A stretch of DNA of 39,732 nucleotides, taken from Mycobacterium sp. E1747 (GTDB taxonomy: Bacteria > Actinomycetota > Actinomycetes > Mycobacteriales > Mycobacteriaceae). Location: NCBI RefSeq assembly GCF_001667775.1, contig NZ_LZJI01000042.1:1-39732 (forward strand). Direction: 5' to 3'. Position 1 is the stretch's first letter. Each line of letters starts with the position of its first letter. Of the stretch, positions 26,952 to 36,346 are shown one piece after another. A program made the position numbers and the translations under genes. The notes below the pieces were generated by a model, which saw nothing but the letters and a program-made list of their open reading frames with translations, was not told the origin of the DNA and did no database searches.

Positions 26952-28349
26952 GTGCACCACGCCGTGGCGTCCGTCATCGACACCGTAGTCAACCTGGCCA
27001 AACGGCGCGGCTTCGTCTTTCCCTCGGGTGAGATCTACGGCGGCACCCGCTCGGCGTGGGACTACGGCCCGCTGGGAGTGGAACTCAAGGAGAACATCAA
27101 ACGGCAGTGGTGGCGGTCGGTGGTCACCGGCCGCGATGACGTCGTGGGGATCGATTCCTCGATCATCCTGCCGCGACAGGTTTGGGTCGCGTCCGGCCAC
27201 GTCGAGGTCTTCCATGACCCGCTGGTCGAGTGCCTGAATTGCCACCACCGGCATCGTCAGGACCATATGCAGGAGGCATACGCGGCCAAGAAGGGGATCG
27301 ACGACCCCGACACGGTGCCGATGACCGAGATCGTCTGCCCGGATTGCGGCACCAAGGGGCAGTGGACGGAGCCGCGCGAGTTCAACATGATGCTGAAAAC
27401 CCACCTCGGGCCGATCGAGACCGAGGAGGGGCTGCACTATCTGCGTCCGGAGACCGCGCAGGGCATCTTCGTCAACTTCGGTAATGTCGTAACCACAGCC
27501 CGTAAGAAGCCACCGTTCGGTATCGGCCAGATCGGCAAGAGCTTTCGCAACGAGATCACGCCGGGCAACTTCATATTCCGAACTCGCGAATTCGAGCAAA
27601 TGGAAATGGAGTTCTTTGTGGAGCCTTCTACCGCGAAGGAATGGCACCAGTATTGGATCGACACCCGGCTGCAATGGTATGTCGATCTGGGTATCGACCC
27701 GGAGAATCTGCGACTGTTCGAGCACCCGGCCGAGAAGCTTTCGCATTATTCCGATCGCACCGTCGACATCGAGTACAAGTTCGGGTTCGCCGGTAACCCC
27801 TGGGGCGAGCTGGAAGGCGTCGCCAATCGCACCGATTTCGACTTATCAACGCACGCAAAGCATTCCGGTGCCGACCTGACCTACTACGACCAAGTCACCG
27901 ACACGCGCTACACCCCGTATGTCATCGAACCGGCCGCCGGCCTGACGCGATCCTTCATGGCGTTTCTGATCGATGCCTACACCGAGGACCAGGCCCCGAA
28001 CGCCAAGGGCGTCATGGAGAAGCGCACGCTGCTCCGGCTCGACCCGCGGCTGGCCCCGGTCAAAGCCGCGGTGCTGCCGCTGTCCCGGCACGCCGACTTG
28101 AGCCCGAAGGCGCGGGATCTAGCGGCCGAATTGCGGACCTGCTGGAACATCGATTTCGACGACGCAGGCGCCATCGGCCGCCGCTACCGGCGTCAGGACG
28201 AGGTGGGGACGCCGTTCTGCGTGACCGTGGATTTCGATTCCCTCGAAGACAACGCCGTCACCGTGCGCCAGCGCGACGACATGACTCAACAGCGCGTCCC
28301 GATGAACGCCGTGGCCGACTACCTGGCCGCACGGCTCAAGGGCTGCTGA
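26952..28349 (+). CDS. glyS: Glycyl-tRNA synthetase (alpha2 type)
   Basis: A 465-residue class II synthetase of the single-chain type. Motif 2 ([33 protein letters not shown]), motif 3 ([21 protein letters not shown]) and the C-terminal anticodon-binding domain ([19 protein letters not shown]) are complete. An insertion at residues 90-137 holds a four-cysteine knuckle, C94/C97 and C129/C132, a zinc-binding pattern; the M. tuberculosis enzyme, as I recall it, lacks these cysteines. GTG at 26952 gives the known N-terminus ([19 protein letters not shown]), although GGAAAGGG is very close to it; a GTG at 26964 is the alternative. Divergent from smtB. Confidence 0.95.
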   Translation: MHHAVASVIDTVVNLAKRRGFVFPSGEIYGGTRSAWDYGPLGVELKENIKRQWWRSVVTGRDDVVGIDSSIILPRQVWVASGHVEVFHDPLVECLNCHHRHRQDHMQEAYAAKKGIDDPDTVPMTEIVCPDCGTKGQWTEPREFNMMLKTHLGPIETEEGLHYLRPETAQGIFVNFGNVVTTARKKPPFGIGQIGKSFRNEITPGNFIFRTREFEQMEMEFFVEPSTAKEWHQYWIDTRLQWYVDLGIDPENLRLFEHPAEKLSHYSDRTVDIEYKFGFAGNPWGELEGVANRTDFDLSTHAKHSGADLTYYDQVTDTRYTPYVIEPAAGLTRSFMAFLIDAYTEDQAPNAKGVMEKRTLLRLDPRLAPVKAAVLPLSRHADLSPKARDLAAELRTCWNIDFDDAGAIGRRYRRQDEVGTPFCVTVDFDSLEDNAVTVRQRDDMTQQRVPMNAVADYLAARLKGC

Positions 28350-28575
28350 CCAGCGACGACGCCACGCTCGTTGCCGTTTTCAGGACACCTGTCCGGTTAG
28401 TCGGCGCGGTCGCCACGCCGAGGTATTAAACGTTTGATAAAAAGCCGCTTCTGGGTAGTCGATTGGCTTAGGCTCTTAAGCGAATGTTGCTCACGTGTCC
28501 AGTCGGCATGGGTGGGTGTCGGGTTGGTATGCGTGAAGTAGGTGCCGTTGACTCGGTCGGTGGGTTGGGGATGTC

Positions 28576-29784
28576 GTGATTCCAGCTTTTCTTTTCTTCC
28601 CCCCCGAGATCAACTCTGCGCTGATGTATGGCGGCGCGGGTCCCGGCCCATTGTTGACAGCGGCGGCGGCCTGGGAGGCACTGGCGGCGGACTTGGCGTC
28701 CGCGGCGGCGTCGTTTGAGTCGGTCGTGACGGGAGTGGCCTCCGGTCCCTGGACCGGTCCGTCTTCGGCGGCGATGTTGGCGGCGTCGACGCCTTACCTG
28801 CAGTGGCTGATCTCGGCGGCGGGGCAAGCCGAGATGGCCGCCGCCCAGGCGTCCGCGGCGGCCGCGGCCTACGAGGCGGCATTCATGGCGACGGTGCCCA
28901 CCCCGGCGGTCCTGGCGAACCGCATCCGGTTGCTCGCCCTGATCGCGACGAACTTCTTCGGCCAGAACACCCCGGCGATCGCGATGACCGAAATCGAGTA
29001 CATGGAGATGTGGGCCCAGGATGTGGCCGCCATGGTGGGCTATCACATCGGGGCGCAGACAGTGGCGGCCACGCTGCCGGCGTTCAGCGTCCCCCCGTCA
29101 CTCCTGAGCGGATTGGCGAGCCTAGTGACGGCGCCGCTGAGCTTCGTGTCCCAGGCCTTCGGGGCCTTCTCGTCGGTGGGCACCGCATTCGTGTCAGAGC
29201 TGCAGTCCGTGCTGGGGGCGTTCTTCCCCGGCCTGTCGTCGGTCACGTCGTTGCTGTCGACGATGCCGGTGACGACGATGACCGCCCTGGCGCCGATCGG
29301 GATGTACCCGGCGAGCGCGCTGATGTCTCCGATGATGGTGCTGGCCCACAGCGCCGGCCCCGTCGCACCCGACGCGGCCGGCGTCACCACGGTGGCTGCG
29401 GAAGTCCCGCACACCGCCGTGGGCGGTGCCCAAGGGCTGCAATCGGCCGGCGGGCTGGGCGTGGCGACCGCCGGGCTGGGCACCGCACGGTTCGTCGGGT
29501 CGATCACCGTCCCACCGACCTGGGAGGGGTCGATGCCGGTGCCGGCGGTCCTGACCAGCCTCGCCGTGCCGGCGCTGGGCACCCAATTGCCGACGCCGAT
29601 GGCGACCGGGGGATCGTCGTCCGCGCCGTCCGCGGCCGCAGGTTCTTCGCCGGCCGTGGCGATGGCAGTCGACGACCGGGGCGCCGACGACAACAAGACC
29701 GACAAGAGAGGGCGCCGCGGCGGCGAGAACCCACACGTGGTGCAGTCGCGGCCCAAGGTGGTGCCGCGCACGAAGGGGGGATAG
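28576..29784 (+). CDS. PPE family protein, SVP subgroup
   Basis: A 402-residue PPE protein, a type VII secretion substrate specific to mycobacteria, mostly in slow growers. The N-terminus has FFPPEINSALMYGG, with PPE near residues 9-11, and the helical domain to about residue 175 includes the W of SGPWTGPSSAAM. The C-terminal region carries SITVPPTWEGS, the variant of the GxxSVPxxW signature of the SVP subgroup. The last 40 residues are unusually charged and basic (DDRGADDNKTDKRGRRGGEN). It follows glyS as PPE40 does in M. tuberculosis. No PE partner is beside it. GTG start. The 226-base gap upstream holds an AT-rich stretch with the palindrome AAACGTTT and a TAGGCT that could be a -10 box. 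Confidence 0.93.
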   Translation: MIPAFLFFPPEINSALMYGGAGPGPLLTAAAAWEALAADLASAAASFESVVTGVASGPWTGPSSAAMLAASTPYLQWLISAAGQAEMAAAQASAAAAAYEAAFMATVPTPAVLANRIRLLALIATNFFGQNTPAIAMTEIEYMEMWAQDVAAMVGYHIGAQTVAATLPAFSVPPSLLSGLASLVTAPLSFVSQAFGAFSSVGTAFVSELQSVLGAFFPGLSSVTSLLSTMPVTTMTALAPIGMYPASALMSPMMVLAHSAGPVAPDAAGVTTVAAEVPHTAVGGAQGLQSAGGLGVATAGLGTARFVGSITVPPTWEGSMPVPAVLTSLAVPALGTQLPTPMATGGSSSAPSAAAGSSPAVAMAVDDRGADDNKTDKRGRRGGENPHVVQSRPKVVPRTKGG

Positions 29785-29922
29785 GGCGGCGCGGCAAGGG
29801 GTGTGATTTCTGCCAGCGCCGCGTTCATCCCGTCGGCACCCTCCCAGGCTCGGCCCGGGACCTGGGCGTACGCTGCGAATAAGCAAATCCACGGTTTTCC
29901 AAATTTTGCCTCGGGTTTGGCT

Positions 29923-29981
29923 TACGATGTGCCTGCTTGGTGTTATTGGGTTCGGCCACAGCCTCCGACAAACGGCTGTGG
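29923..29981 (+). promoter_or_regulatory. Candidate -10 box and leader hairpin before the Rv2348c-like gene
   Basis: TACGAT at 29923-29928 resembles a -10 element in an AT-richer patch. CCACAGCC (29956-29963) and GGCTGTGG (29974-29981) form a perfect 8-bp stem with a 10-base loop; the ribosome binding site GAAGGGGG begins at the last base of the stem, so the hairpin could affect translation of the next gene. Confidence 0.45.
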
Positions 29982-29992
29982 AAGGGGGCAAC

Positions 29993-30307
29993 ATGCTTTT
30001 GCCTCTTGGTCCGCCGCTACCAGATGACTCGGTCTCGGCGGTTCGGGGTGAGTCGGGGATGCTCGGTGGCCTGTCGGTTCCGCTCAATTGGGGCGTGGCC
30101 GTGCCTCCGGATGACTACGACCACTGGGCGCCGAAGCCGGATGTGAGCGTCGACGCCGGCGACACGGTGGCCGACGTCGCGGCCCCTGCCGTGGTCACCG
30201 AAGCCAATCAGTGGAACGACTGGCAGCGGTGGGAAGGCGAGACCGAACCCCACTTCGAAATCCCACGCACCGGCGGTGTGATACCGCATTCGCCGGCCGC
30301 CGGCTGA
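29993..30307 (+). CDS. Rv2348c-like small acidic protein
   Basis: A 104-residue protein starting LLPLGPPLPDDSVSAVRGES and containing GMLGGLSVPLNWGVAVPPDD, DHWAPKPDV and a VIPHSPAAG end. These agree, from memory, with M. tuberculosis Rv2348c, a T-cell antigen encoded in the RD5 region near esxO/esxP. It is acidic and tryptophan-rich (NQWNDWQRWEGE) and has no signal peptide or membrane segment; function unknown. The ATG at 29993 is fixed by GAAGGGGG four bases before it; the frame open upstream to 29906 is ignored. A link to type VII secretion is possible only by context (PPE gene upstream). It converges on the TPM-protein gene. Confidence 0.85.
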   Translation: MLLPLGPPLPDDSVSAVRGESGMLGGLSVPLNWGVAVPPDDYDHWAPKPDVSVDAGDTVADVAAPAVVTEANQWNDWQRWEGETEPHFEIPRTGGVIPHSPAAG

Positions 30308-30330
30308 CGTTCTGGCCTCACGCGAGCGGC

Positions 30331-32313
30331 TCAGAATCGGCCGCCGCCACCCATGAAGCCGCCCCGGAACGAACCTCCCGACGACCCGCCGAATGACGTC
30401 GGACTCCAGCCGCCGAACCCGCCCCGCATCCCTCCACTGAGCACATTGCCGATGATGATGCCGCCCAGCATCGCGCCCATGTCGCTGCCGCCGCCACGGG
30501 TGAAGGCGCGCTGAGCCGCTTGCACGTCTGCATTGGCCAACGCCTGCGCTTGGGCGGCCAGTGCCGACGCCGCGTTGGCGTGCGAGATCGCTTCGGTCGG
30601 GTTGGTTGCCCGCTTGTCCCGCGCTGCCTGCAGGTGCCGCTGACCTTCGGCGAGCCGGGTCCGGGCCTCTGGGCCGATGCTGCCGCGTCGGGTGTCGATG
30701 TAGTCGGAGACCGCCCGTACCCGGGACTCGGCGGTGAACAACGCCTGCTCCAAGGACCGGTTGAGCCGCTCCGCGGCGGCCTGCTCCTCGGCCAGGGCTA
30801 CCAGTAGACCGTTGAGGTCGGCGTCAGCCTTGGCCAACTGGGCGAACGCGCCCAGTGGGTCGGTGGACCCTCCGGCGCGCGCGGCGTCGACCGCCCGGGC
30901 GGCCGCGTCGCGCGCCGCGACCAGGTCACCGGTGTGCTCGGGCTGCGCTTTTTGCAGTAGCTCGTTGGCGCGCTTGATGTCCGCCTGGATGTCGGTCATG
31001 GTCGACGGCAGCCGATCGATGGCGTGTCGGATGTCGTTGGCCGCGTTGTCCACCGAGTCGAGCAGCGCCCGGGCCTGCCCGAGCGCGGACTCGGCGGCAC
31101 GGATGGCATCCACCAACCCGGCCTGCCGGCCGCTGACGGCTTCGGCGGCTAAATCCCGGGCGGTGCTGATGTTGCGGTCGGCGAATGCAAGCCGCTCCTT
31201 GGCCGCTGTGACGTTGCCGGACACCGAAGTCAGTGCGGCAGCGTCGAATTGGTCATGCAAGTCGGCCAGCCGCTGTTCTGAAGGGTCGATGCGGGTGGTG
31301 AGCTCAACGTATTGCTGGGTGAGCCCGTCGAGCCGCGACGATGCGTTGATCACCAGATCGCGCAGGCTTTCGAACGACTCGGCCTGGGACTCCAGTTCGC
31401 GGTCGGCGCGCGCCGCCGACACGACTACCCGGGTGAGCAGCTCGCGGCGCTGCCCGGGCGTTTCGGGCGTGCTGTCGTCGAGCTGCTGACGGACCGTGAA
31501 CGCTTGCGACAGAGCGGCTTTGGCGTTATCCAATGCTTTGCTGAACGGCTGGGTCCGGTCCGCCCCGAACTCGGCGATCGCCAGGTCGAGTTCATTGGAG
31601 CTGGTTCGAACGGCGTTGTCGACGTCCACCACCAGCTCGCGGGACAGGTCGTCGAGGGCTTGCAGCGGCACCGCGGCCAGCGCTTGGGAGTCGGTGGGAT
31701 CGACCCGCCGGGCCGCGACCAATTGGGCCGCGCGCCGTCGACGACCGCGGTAGCGCATGACCAACAACAAGGCCGCCAGTGCGACGAGGATGGCGGCCAG
31801 CGTGATCACCAGGACCACCCGCCCCGACGAGCCCGGCGACACGTTGAGCCCGTTTGCCGCCGCGACCGCTGCGCCGCTCCAGTCGCCGTTGTGCAGCGCG
31901 GGTTCGATTTTGTTGTGCCGCAGGTCATCGACCTGGCGTGCGGTGACGTTCTTGACGGTCGACGGCACTAGAAACGCGTATGCCCGGCCGGTGGTCGCGA
32001 CGGCAAGCACGGCGTCGTAGTCGCCCAGATCGCTGGAACGCATTGTGTCCTGTGCCCAGTTCGCCGCGCTCTGGCCGGAGAAGTCGTCGACGTAGACCAC
32101 CCACAGCCGGATGTGGCTACCCGTGTACAGCCTGTCCACCGCCGACGTCACCGCGGCGCGCTCGGAGTCCGACAGGGCGCCCGCGTTGTCGGTGACGTAA
32201 CCCGCCAGTCGGAAGGGTGGTTGCGCGCCGGCAGCGGGGGCCACGAGCAGGCCGCCGCCCATACCGATCGCCAGGATCGTCGCGATCACGCCAAGTGGGC
32301 GAGCGGTGCGCAT
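30331..32313 (-). CDS. TPM-domain membrane protein with long coiled coil
   Basis: A 660-residue protein matching M. tuberculosis Rv2345 in position and design. Signal peptide 1-30 (PLGVIATILAIGMGGGLLVA, AAGAQ); TPM (phosphatase/thylakoid-type) domain at about 35-155 (YVTDNAGALSDSERAAV, LWVVYVDDFSGQSAANWA); one membrane helix near 167-187 (VVLVITLAAILVALAALLLV) followed by a basic stop-transfer (RYRGRRRRAA); then about 400 residues of charged helical coiled coil inside the cell; and a glycine-rich end (GGWSPTSFGGSSGGSFRG). The TPM domain is thus outside. Its job is not known; TPM proteins can be linked to membrane-protein turnover or phosphatase activity. It is divergent from dgt; ATG start. 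Confidence 0.9.
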   Translation of the reverse strand: MRTARPLGVIATILAIGMGGGLLVAPAAGAQPPFRLAGYVTDNAGALSDSERAAVTSAVDRLYTGSHIRLWVVYVDDFSGQSAANWAQDTMRSSDLGDYDAVLAVATTGRAYAFLVPSTVKNVTARQVDDLRHNKIEPALHNGDWSGAAVAAANGLNVSPGSSGRVVLVITLAAILVALAALLLVMRYRGRRRRAAQLVAARRVDPTDSQALAAVPLQALDDLSRELVVDVDNAVRTSSNELDLAIAEFGADRTQPFSKALDNAKAALSQAFTVRQQLDDSTPETPGQRRELLTRVVVSAARADRELESQAESFESLRDLVINASSRLDGLTQQYVELTTRIDPSEQRLADLHDQFDAAALTSVSGNVTAAKERLAFADRNISTARDLAAEAVSGRQAGLVDAIRAAESALGQARALLDSVDNAANDIRHAIDRLPSTMTDIQADIKRANELLQKAQPEHTGDLVAARDAAARAVDAARAGGSTDPLGAFAQLAKADADLNGLLVALAEEQAAAERLNRSLEQALFTAESRVRAVSDYIDTRRGSIGPEARTRLAEGQRHLQAARDKRATNPTEAISHANAASALAAQAQALANADVQAAQRAFTRGGGSDMGAMLGGIIIGNVLSGGMRGGFGGWSPTSFGGSSGGSFRGGFMGGGGRF

Positions 32314-32402
32314 GACGCCAATTTAGCCCCGCGACAATGCGGCCAAATAGCGGTGCACGGCAGCGGTCCGTTGCCCGGCGTTCCCTGGCAGACTGTGCGT
32401 CG

Positions 32403-33668
32403 GTGACCACGAATCGGCAAGACCCCTACGACGACTTCGACCGGCAACGGCGGGTATGCGAAGCGCCGAAGACTGCCGGTTTGCCCGGAACGGAAGGCCA
32501 GCACCGCACCGATTTCGCCCGGGACCGCGCCCGGGTGTTGCATAGCGCCGCCCTGCGGCGGTTGGCCGACAAGACCCAGGTTGTCGGGCCGCGCGAAGGT
32601 GACACACCGCGGACCAGGTTGACCCACTCGCTGGAGGTCGCCCAGATCGGCCGGGGGATGGCGGTGGGCCTGGGCTGCGACCTCGACCTGGTCGAGTTGG
32701 CCGGCCTCGCCCATGACATCGGCCATCCGCCCTACGGGCACAATGGCGAGCGCGCCCTCGACGAGGTCGCCGCCAACTACGGCGGCTTCGAGGGAAATGC
32801 CCAGAACTTTCGCATCCTGACCAGCCTCGAGCCGAAAGTGCTTGACGAGCAGGGTAATAGCGCTGGGCTGAACCTGACCCGCGCATCCCTGGACGCGGTC
32901 ACCAAGTATCCGTGGTTCCGTCGTGAACAACGGCGCAAGTTCGGGTTCTACGACGAGGATCGCGAGCCGGCGGCCTGGGTGCGCGCCCGCGCGCCGGAGG
33001 GCCGGATGTGCCTGGAAGCGCAGGTGATGGACTGGGCCGACGATATCGCGTATTCGGTGCACGACGTCGAGGACGGCGTCGTCTCCCAGCGCATCGACCT
33101 GCGCGTGCTGGCCGACGACGACGAGGCGGCCGCGCTCGCCAAACTGGGCGAGAGCGAGTTCTCCCGGGTCAGCGCCGACGACTTCATGGCCGCCGCGGCG
33201 CGGCTCGCGGGACTGCCGGTGGTCGCGGCGGTCGGCAAGTACGACGCCACGCTCGCGGCGTCGGTGGCTCTCAAGCGGCTCACCAGTGAACTGGTCGGCA
33301 GATTCGCCTCGGCGGCCATCGCCACCACCCGAGCCGCGGCAGGTCCCGGGCCGCTGGTGCGCTACCGGGCCGACTTGCTGGTGCCCGACCTGGTGCGCGC
33401 CGAAGTCGCCCTGCTGAAAATCCTGGCGTTGCAGTTCATCATGTCCGATCCGCGGCATCTGGGTACCCAGGCCCTGCAGCGCGAACGGATCCACCGGGTG
33501 GCGCAGTGGCTGCATTCCGGGGCGCCGCAGACGCTCGACCCGGTGTTCGCCGCGGCGTTCACCGCCGCGGCCGACGACCGCGCCCGGCTCCGGGTGATCG
33601 TCGACCAGATCGCCTCGTACACCGAGGGTCGGCTGGAACGCATCGACGCCCGCCAGGCCACCGGTTAG
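32403..33668 (+). CDS. dgt: Deoxyguanosinetriphosphate triphosphohydrolase-like protein
   Basis: A 421-residue HD-domain protein that hydrolyses dNTPs, most often dGTP, to nucleoside and triphosphate. The N-terminal [26 protein letters not shown] and the metal site residues ([47 protein letters not shown]) are complete. The start is placed at the GTG at 32403, which gives a residue beginning ([17 protein letters not shown]) like that of M. tuberculosis Rv2344c; an ATG at 32337 would add 22 residues without family similarity. An insertion I recall in M. tuberculosis near the KYPW stretch is absent here. The 89-base divergent gap to the TPM gene holds both promoters. Confidence 0.94.
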   Translation: MTTNRQDPYDDFDRQRRVCEAPKTAGLPGTEGQHRTDFARDRARVLHSAALRRLADKTQVVGPREGDTPRTRLTHSLEVAQIGRGMAVGLGCDLDLVELAGLAHDIGHPPYGHNGERALDEVAANYGGFEGNAQNFRILTSLEPKVLDEQGNSAGLNLTRASLDAVTKYPWFRREQRRKFGFYDEDREPAAWVRARAPEGRMCLEAQVMDWADDIAYSVHDVEDGVVSQRIDLRVLADDDEAAALAKLGESEFSRVSADDFMAAAARLAGLPVVAAVGKYDATLAASVALKRLTSELVGRFASAAIATTRAAAGPGPLVRYRADLLVPDLVRAEVALLKILALQFIMSDPRHLGTQALQRERIHRVAQWLHSGAPQTLDPVFAAAFTAAADDRARLRVIVDQIASYTEGRLERIDARQATG

Positions 33669-33721
33669 CCGCGTGTCATCCCTCGTCGGCGCCGTCGCCA
33701 CGGCGGACTAGGCTGCCCGGC

Positions 33722-34330
33722 ATGACCAAATTCAGCGGTATCGCCACCCTCGCGGTGGGGCTTCCCGTCGTCGCCATGACCGCCTGCAGCTCACCCCAAC
33801 ATGCGAGCACCCAGCCCGGCACCACCCCTGAAGTCAAGAGCGCCCCGCCGGCGTCGTCGGGCGAGACGACGTCCCCCGCGCCCAACGGCGAATCGCTGAG
33901 CGCGCAACTGAAGACGCCGGACGGGCGGTCCGTCGCCACGGCGACGTTCGAGTTCACCGGCGGGTACGTCACCGTCACGGTCAAGACGGTGGCCGGTGGG
34001 ATCCTGTCACCGGGATTCCACGGCCTGCACATCCACGAAATCGGCAAGTGCGAGCCCAACTCGGTCGCCCCCGCCGGTGGCCCGCCGGGCAACTTCCTGT
34101 CCGCCGGCGGCCACTACAACGCGCCCGGTCACACCGGCAAGCCCGAAAGCGGCGACCTGACTTCGCTCGAGGTGCGTTCGGACGGTTCGGCCTACCTGGT
34201 CACCACCACCGATTCGTTCACCAGGGACGTCCTGGTGGGCGGCGACGGCAAAGCCCTGATGCTGCACGGCGCCGAAAACACCGACAACGCCATGGACCGG
34301 GTGGCGTGCGGCGTGATCGGAACCGGATAG
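33722..34330 (+). CDS. Cu-type superoxide dismutase (SodC-like) lipoprotein
   Basis: A 202-residue lipoprotein: signal peptide with the lipobox AMTAC (acylated C22), a Thr/Pro/Ser linker, then a SodC domain. Copper ligands H103, H105, H131 and H182 and the disulfide cysteines C110 and C196 can be assigned (GLHIHEIGKCEPNSVAP; SAGGHYNAPGH; MLHGAENTDN; VACGVIGTG). The zinc site is incomplete: H137 and D145 are present but the third histidine position is E142, as in zinc-free mycobacterial SodC. In M. tuberculosis sodC (Rv0432) is elsewhere; this gene between dgt and dnaG looks like a second, shorter SodC lacking a C-terminal loop. ATG start at 33722; upstream open frame is a shadow. Confidence 0.9.
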   Translation: MTKFSGIATLAVGLPVVAMTACSSPQHASTQPGTTPEVKSAPPASSGETTSPAPNGESLSAQLKTPDGRSVATATFEFTGGYVTVTVKTVAGGILSPGFHGLHIHEIGKCEPNSVAPAGGPPGNFLSAGGHYNAPGHTGKPESGDLTSLEVRSDGSAYLVTTTDSFTRDVLVGGDGKALMLHGAENTDNAMDRVACGVIGTG

Positions 34331-34360
34331 CCGGCCGGCTCGGCGCTCTAGACTGAGCCG

Positions 34361-36346
34361 ATGTCCAGCCCGGCAGGTTCGTGGGGTCACCGCCCGCGCG
34401 CGGGGGACGATGACGCCCGGCCGAGGGGCCGGGGCCGCATTCCCGATCGGGACATCGCCGCCATCCGCGAGCGGGTCCGCATCGACGAAGTCATCGGCGA
34501 CTACGTCCAATTGCGGCGCGCCGGTGCCGATTCCCTCAAGGGACTGTGTCCCTTTCACGACGAGAAGTCGCCGTCGTTCCACGTTCGCCCCAACCACGGA
34601 CACTTCCACTGCTTCGGCTGCGGCGAAGGCGGCGACGTCTACGCCTTCATCCAGAAGATCGAACACGTCACCTTCGTCGAGGCGGTCGAGCTGCTCGCCG
34701 ACCGGATCGGCCACACCATCAGCTACACCGGGCCGGCGACCAGCGTGCAGCGCGATCGCGGGAGCCGCAGCCGACTGGTCGCGGCCAACGCGGCCGCGGC
34801 GGAGTTCTACGCCGCGGCGCTGGAATCCGACGAGGCGGCGCCGGCCCGCCAGTACCTGACGGAGCGCAATTTCGACGCCGACGCGGCCCACCGCTTCGGT
34901 TGCGGATTCGCCCCGTCGGGTTGGGACTCGCTGACAAAACATCTGGTGCGCAAGGGTTTCGAGTTCAAGGAACTTGAAGCGGCCGGCCTCTCGCGGCAGG
35001 GCCGCCGAGGCCCGATCGACCGCTTTCACCGCCGGTTGCTGTGGCCCATCCGCACCGCGGCCGGCGAGGTGATCGGGTTCGGCGCCCGCCGATTGTTCGA
35101 CGACGATCCGATGGAAGCCAAGTACATCAACACGCCCGAGACGCTGCTGTACAAGAAATCGTCGGTGATGTTCGGCATCGATCTGGCCAAACGCGACATC
35201 GCCAAGGGACATCAGGCGGTGGTTGTCGAGGGCTACACCGATGTGATGGCCATGCACCTGGCCGGGGTCACCACCGCGGTGGCGTCCTGCGGCACCGCGT
35301 TCGGCGACGAGCATCTGGCGATGCTGCGCCGGCTGATGATGGACGACAGTTTCTTCCGCGGCGAGCTGATCTACGTTTTCGACGGTGACGCGGCCGGGCG
35401 CGCGGCCGCGCTCAAGGCCTTCGGCGGCGAGCAGAACCTCGCCGGACAATCCTTCGTCGCGGTCGCCCCGGACGGCATGGATCCCTGCGACCTGCGGTTG
35501 AGATCCGGCGACGGCGCGCTGCGCGACCTGGTGGCGCGGCGCACACCCTTGTTCGAATTCGCCATCCGCACCGCGATCGCCGAGATGGACCTGGACAGCG
35601 CCGAGGGCAGGGTCGCGGCGCTGCGGCGCTGCGTGCCGATGGTGAGCCAGATCAAAGACCCCACGCTGCGCGACGAGTACGCTCGCCAGCTCGCCGGCTG
35701 GGTCGGCTGGGACGACGTGCCCCAGGTCATCGACCGGGTGCGCAGCCAGGCCAAGAAGTCGCCGGCCCCGACCCGGGGCTCCGCCCCGAGCGCACCCCGC
35801 CGCCCCGCGCAGCAGCCCCGTGCCGCCGCGACGGCCCGGTCCACCGCCCCGCGCCCGGACCCGCGCGACCCCGTCCTGTGGCCGCAGCGCGAGGCGCTCA
35901 AGTCGGCGTTGCAGTACCCGGCGTTGGCCGGCCCGGTATTTGACACGCTGACGGTCGAAAGCTTCACCCATCCCGGCTATGCCGCCGTGCGCGCGGCCAT
36001 CGAGGCCGCCGGCGGAACGTCGAGCGGCGTCACCGGGGGGCAGTGGATCGATGCGGTTCGCCAACGGGCCGGATCGGACCTGACCGCGGGGCTGATCAGC
36101 GAGCTGGGTGTCGAGGCCGTCCAGGTGGACGACGAGAGGCTGCCGCGCTACATCGCCGGCGTCCTGGCGCGGTTGCAGGAGGTCTGGATGGGCCGGCAGA
36201 TCGCCGAGGTGAAGTCCAAGCTGCAGCGCATGTCGCCGATCGACCAGGGCGATGAGTACCACGCGCTGTTCGGCGACCTGGTCGCGATGGAGGCCTACCG
36301 GCGCAGCCTGCTGGAGCAGGCTAGCGGCGACGATCTGACGATGTGA
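34361..36346 (+). CDS. dnaG: DNA primase DnaG
   Basis: A 661-residue primase that makes RNA primers at the replication fork. The CHC2 zinc domain has C63, H66, C84 and C87 (GLCPFHDEKSPSF; HFHCFGCGEGGD). The catalytic core includes RRLLWPIRTAAGEVIGFGAR and the Toprim EGYTDVMAMHLAGV, with the metal-binding VFDGDAAGR. A Pro/Ala/Arg linker near 460-510 leads to a C-terminal helicase-interaction domain (HPGYAAVRAAIEAAGG onward). About 22 extra N-terminal residues, rich in Arg/Gly/Asp, precede the usual start and no nearer in-frame start codon exists. Its 3' end overlaps the next gene on the other strand by 26 bases. Confidence 0.96.
   Translation: MSSPAGSWGHRPRAGDDDARPRGRGRIPDRDIAAIRERVRIDEVIGDYVQLRRAGADSLKGLCPFHDEKSPSFHVRPNHGHFHCFGCGEGGDVYAFIQKIEHVTFVEAVELLADRIGHTISYTGPATSVQRDRGSRSRLVAANAAAAEFYAAALESDEAAPARQYLTERNFDADAAHRFGCGFAPSGWDSLTKHLVRKGFEFKELEAAGLSRQGRRGPIDRFHRRLLWPIRTAAGEVIGFGARRLFDDDPMEAKYINTPETLLYKKSSVMFGIDLAKRDIAKGHQAVVVEGYTDVMAMHLAGVTTAVASCGTAFGDEHLAMLRRLMMDDSFFRGELIYVFDGDAAGRAAALKAFGGEQNLAGQSFVAVAPDGMDPCDLRLRSGDGALRDLVARRTPLFEFAIRTAIAEMDLDSAEGRVAALRRCVPMVSQIKDPTLRDEYARQLAGWVGWDDVPQVIDRVRSQAKKSPAPTRGSAPSAPRRPAQQPRAAATARSTAPRPDPRDPVLWPQREALKSALQYPALAGPVFDTLTVESFTHPGYAAVRAAIEAAGGTSSGVTGGQWIDAVRQRAGSDLTAGLISELGVEAVQVDDERLPRYIAGVLARLQEVWMGRQIAEVKSKLQRMSPIDQGDEYHALFGDLVAMEAYRRSLLEQASGDDLTM

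Noticed and set aside
34007..36262. 751-codon minus-strand open frame opposite dnaG and the SodC-like gene
   Set aside because: Spans two well-supported genes in antisense and shows only low-complexity sequence.
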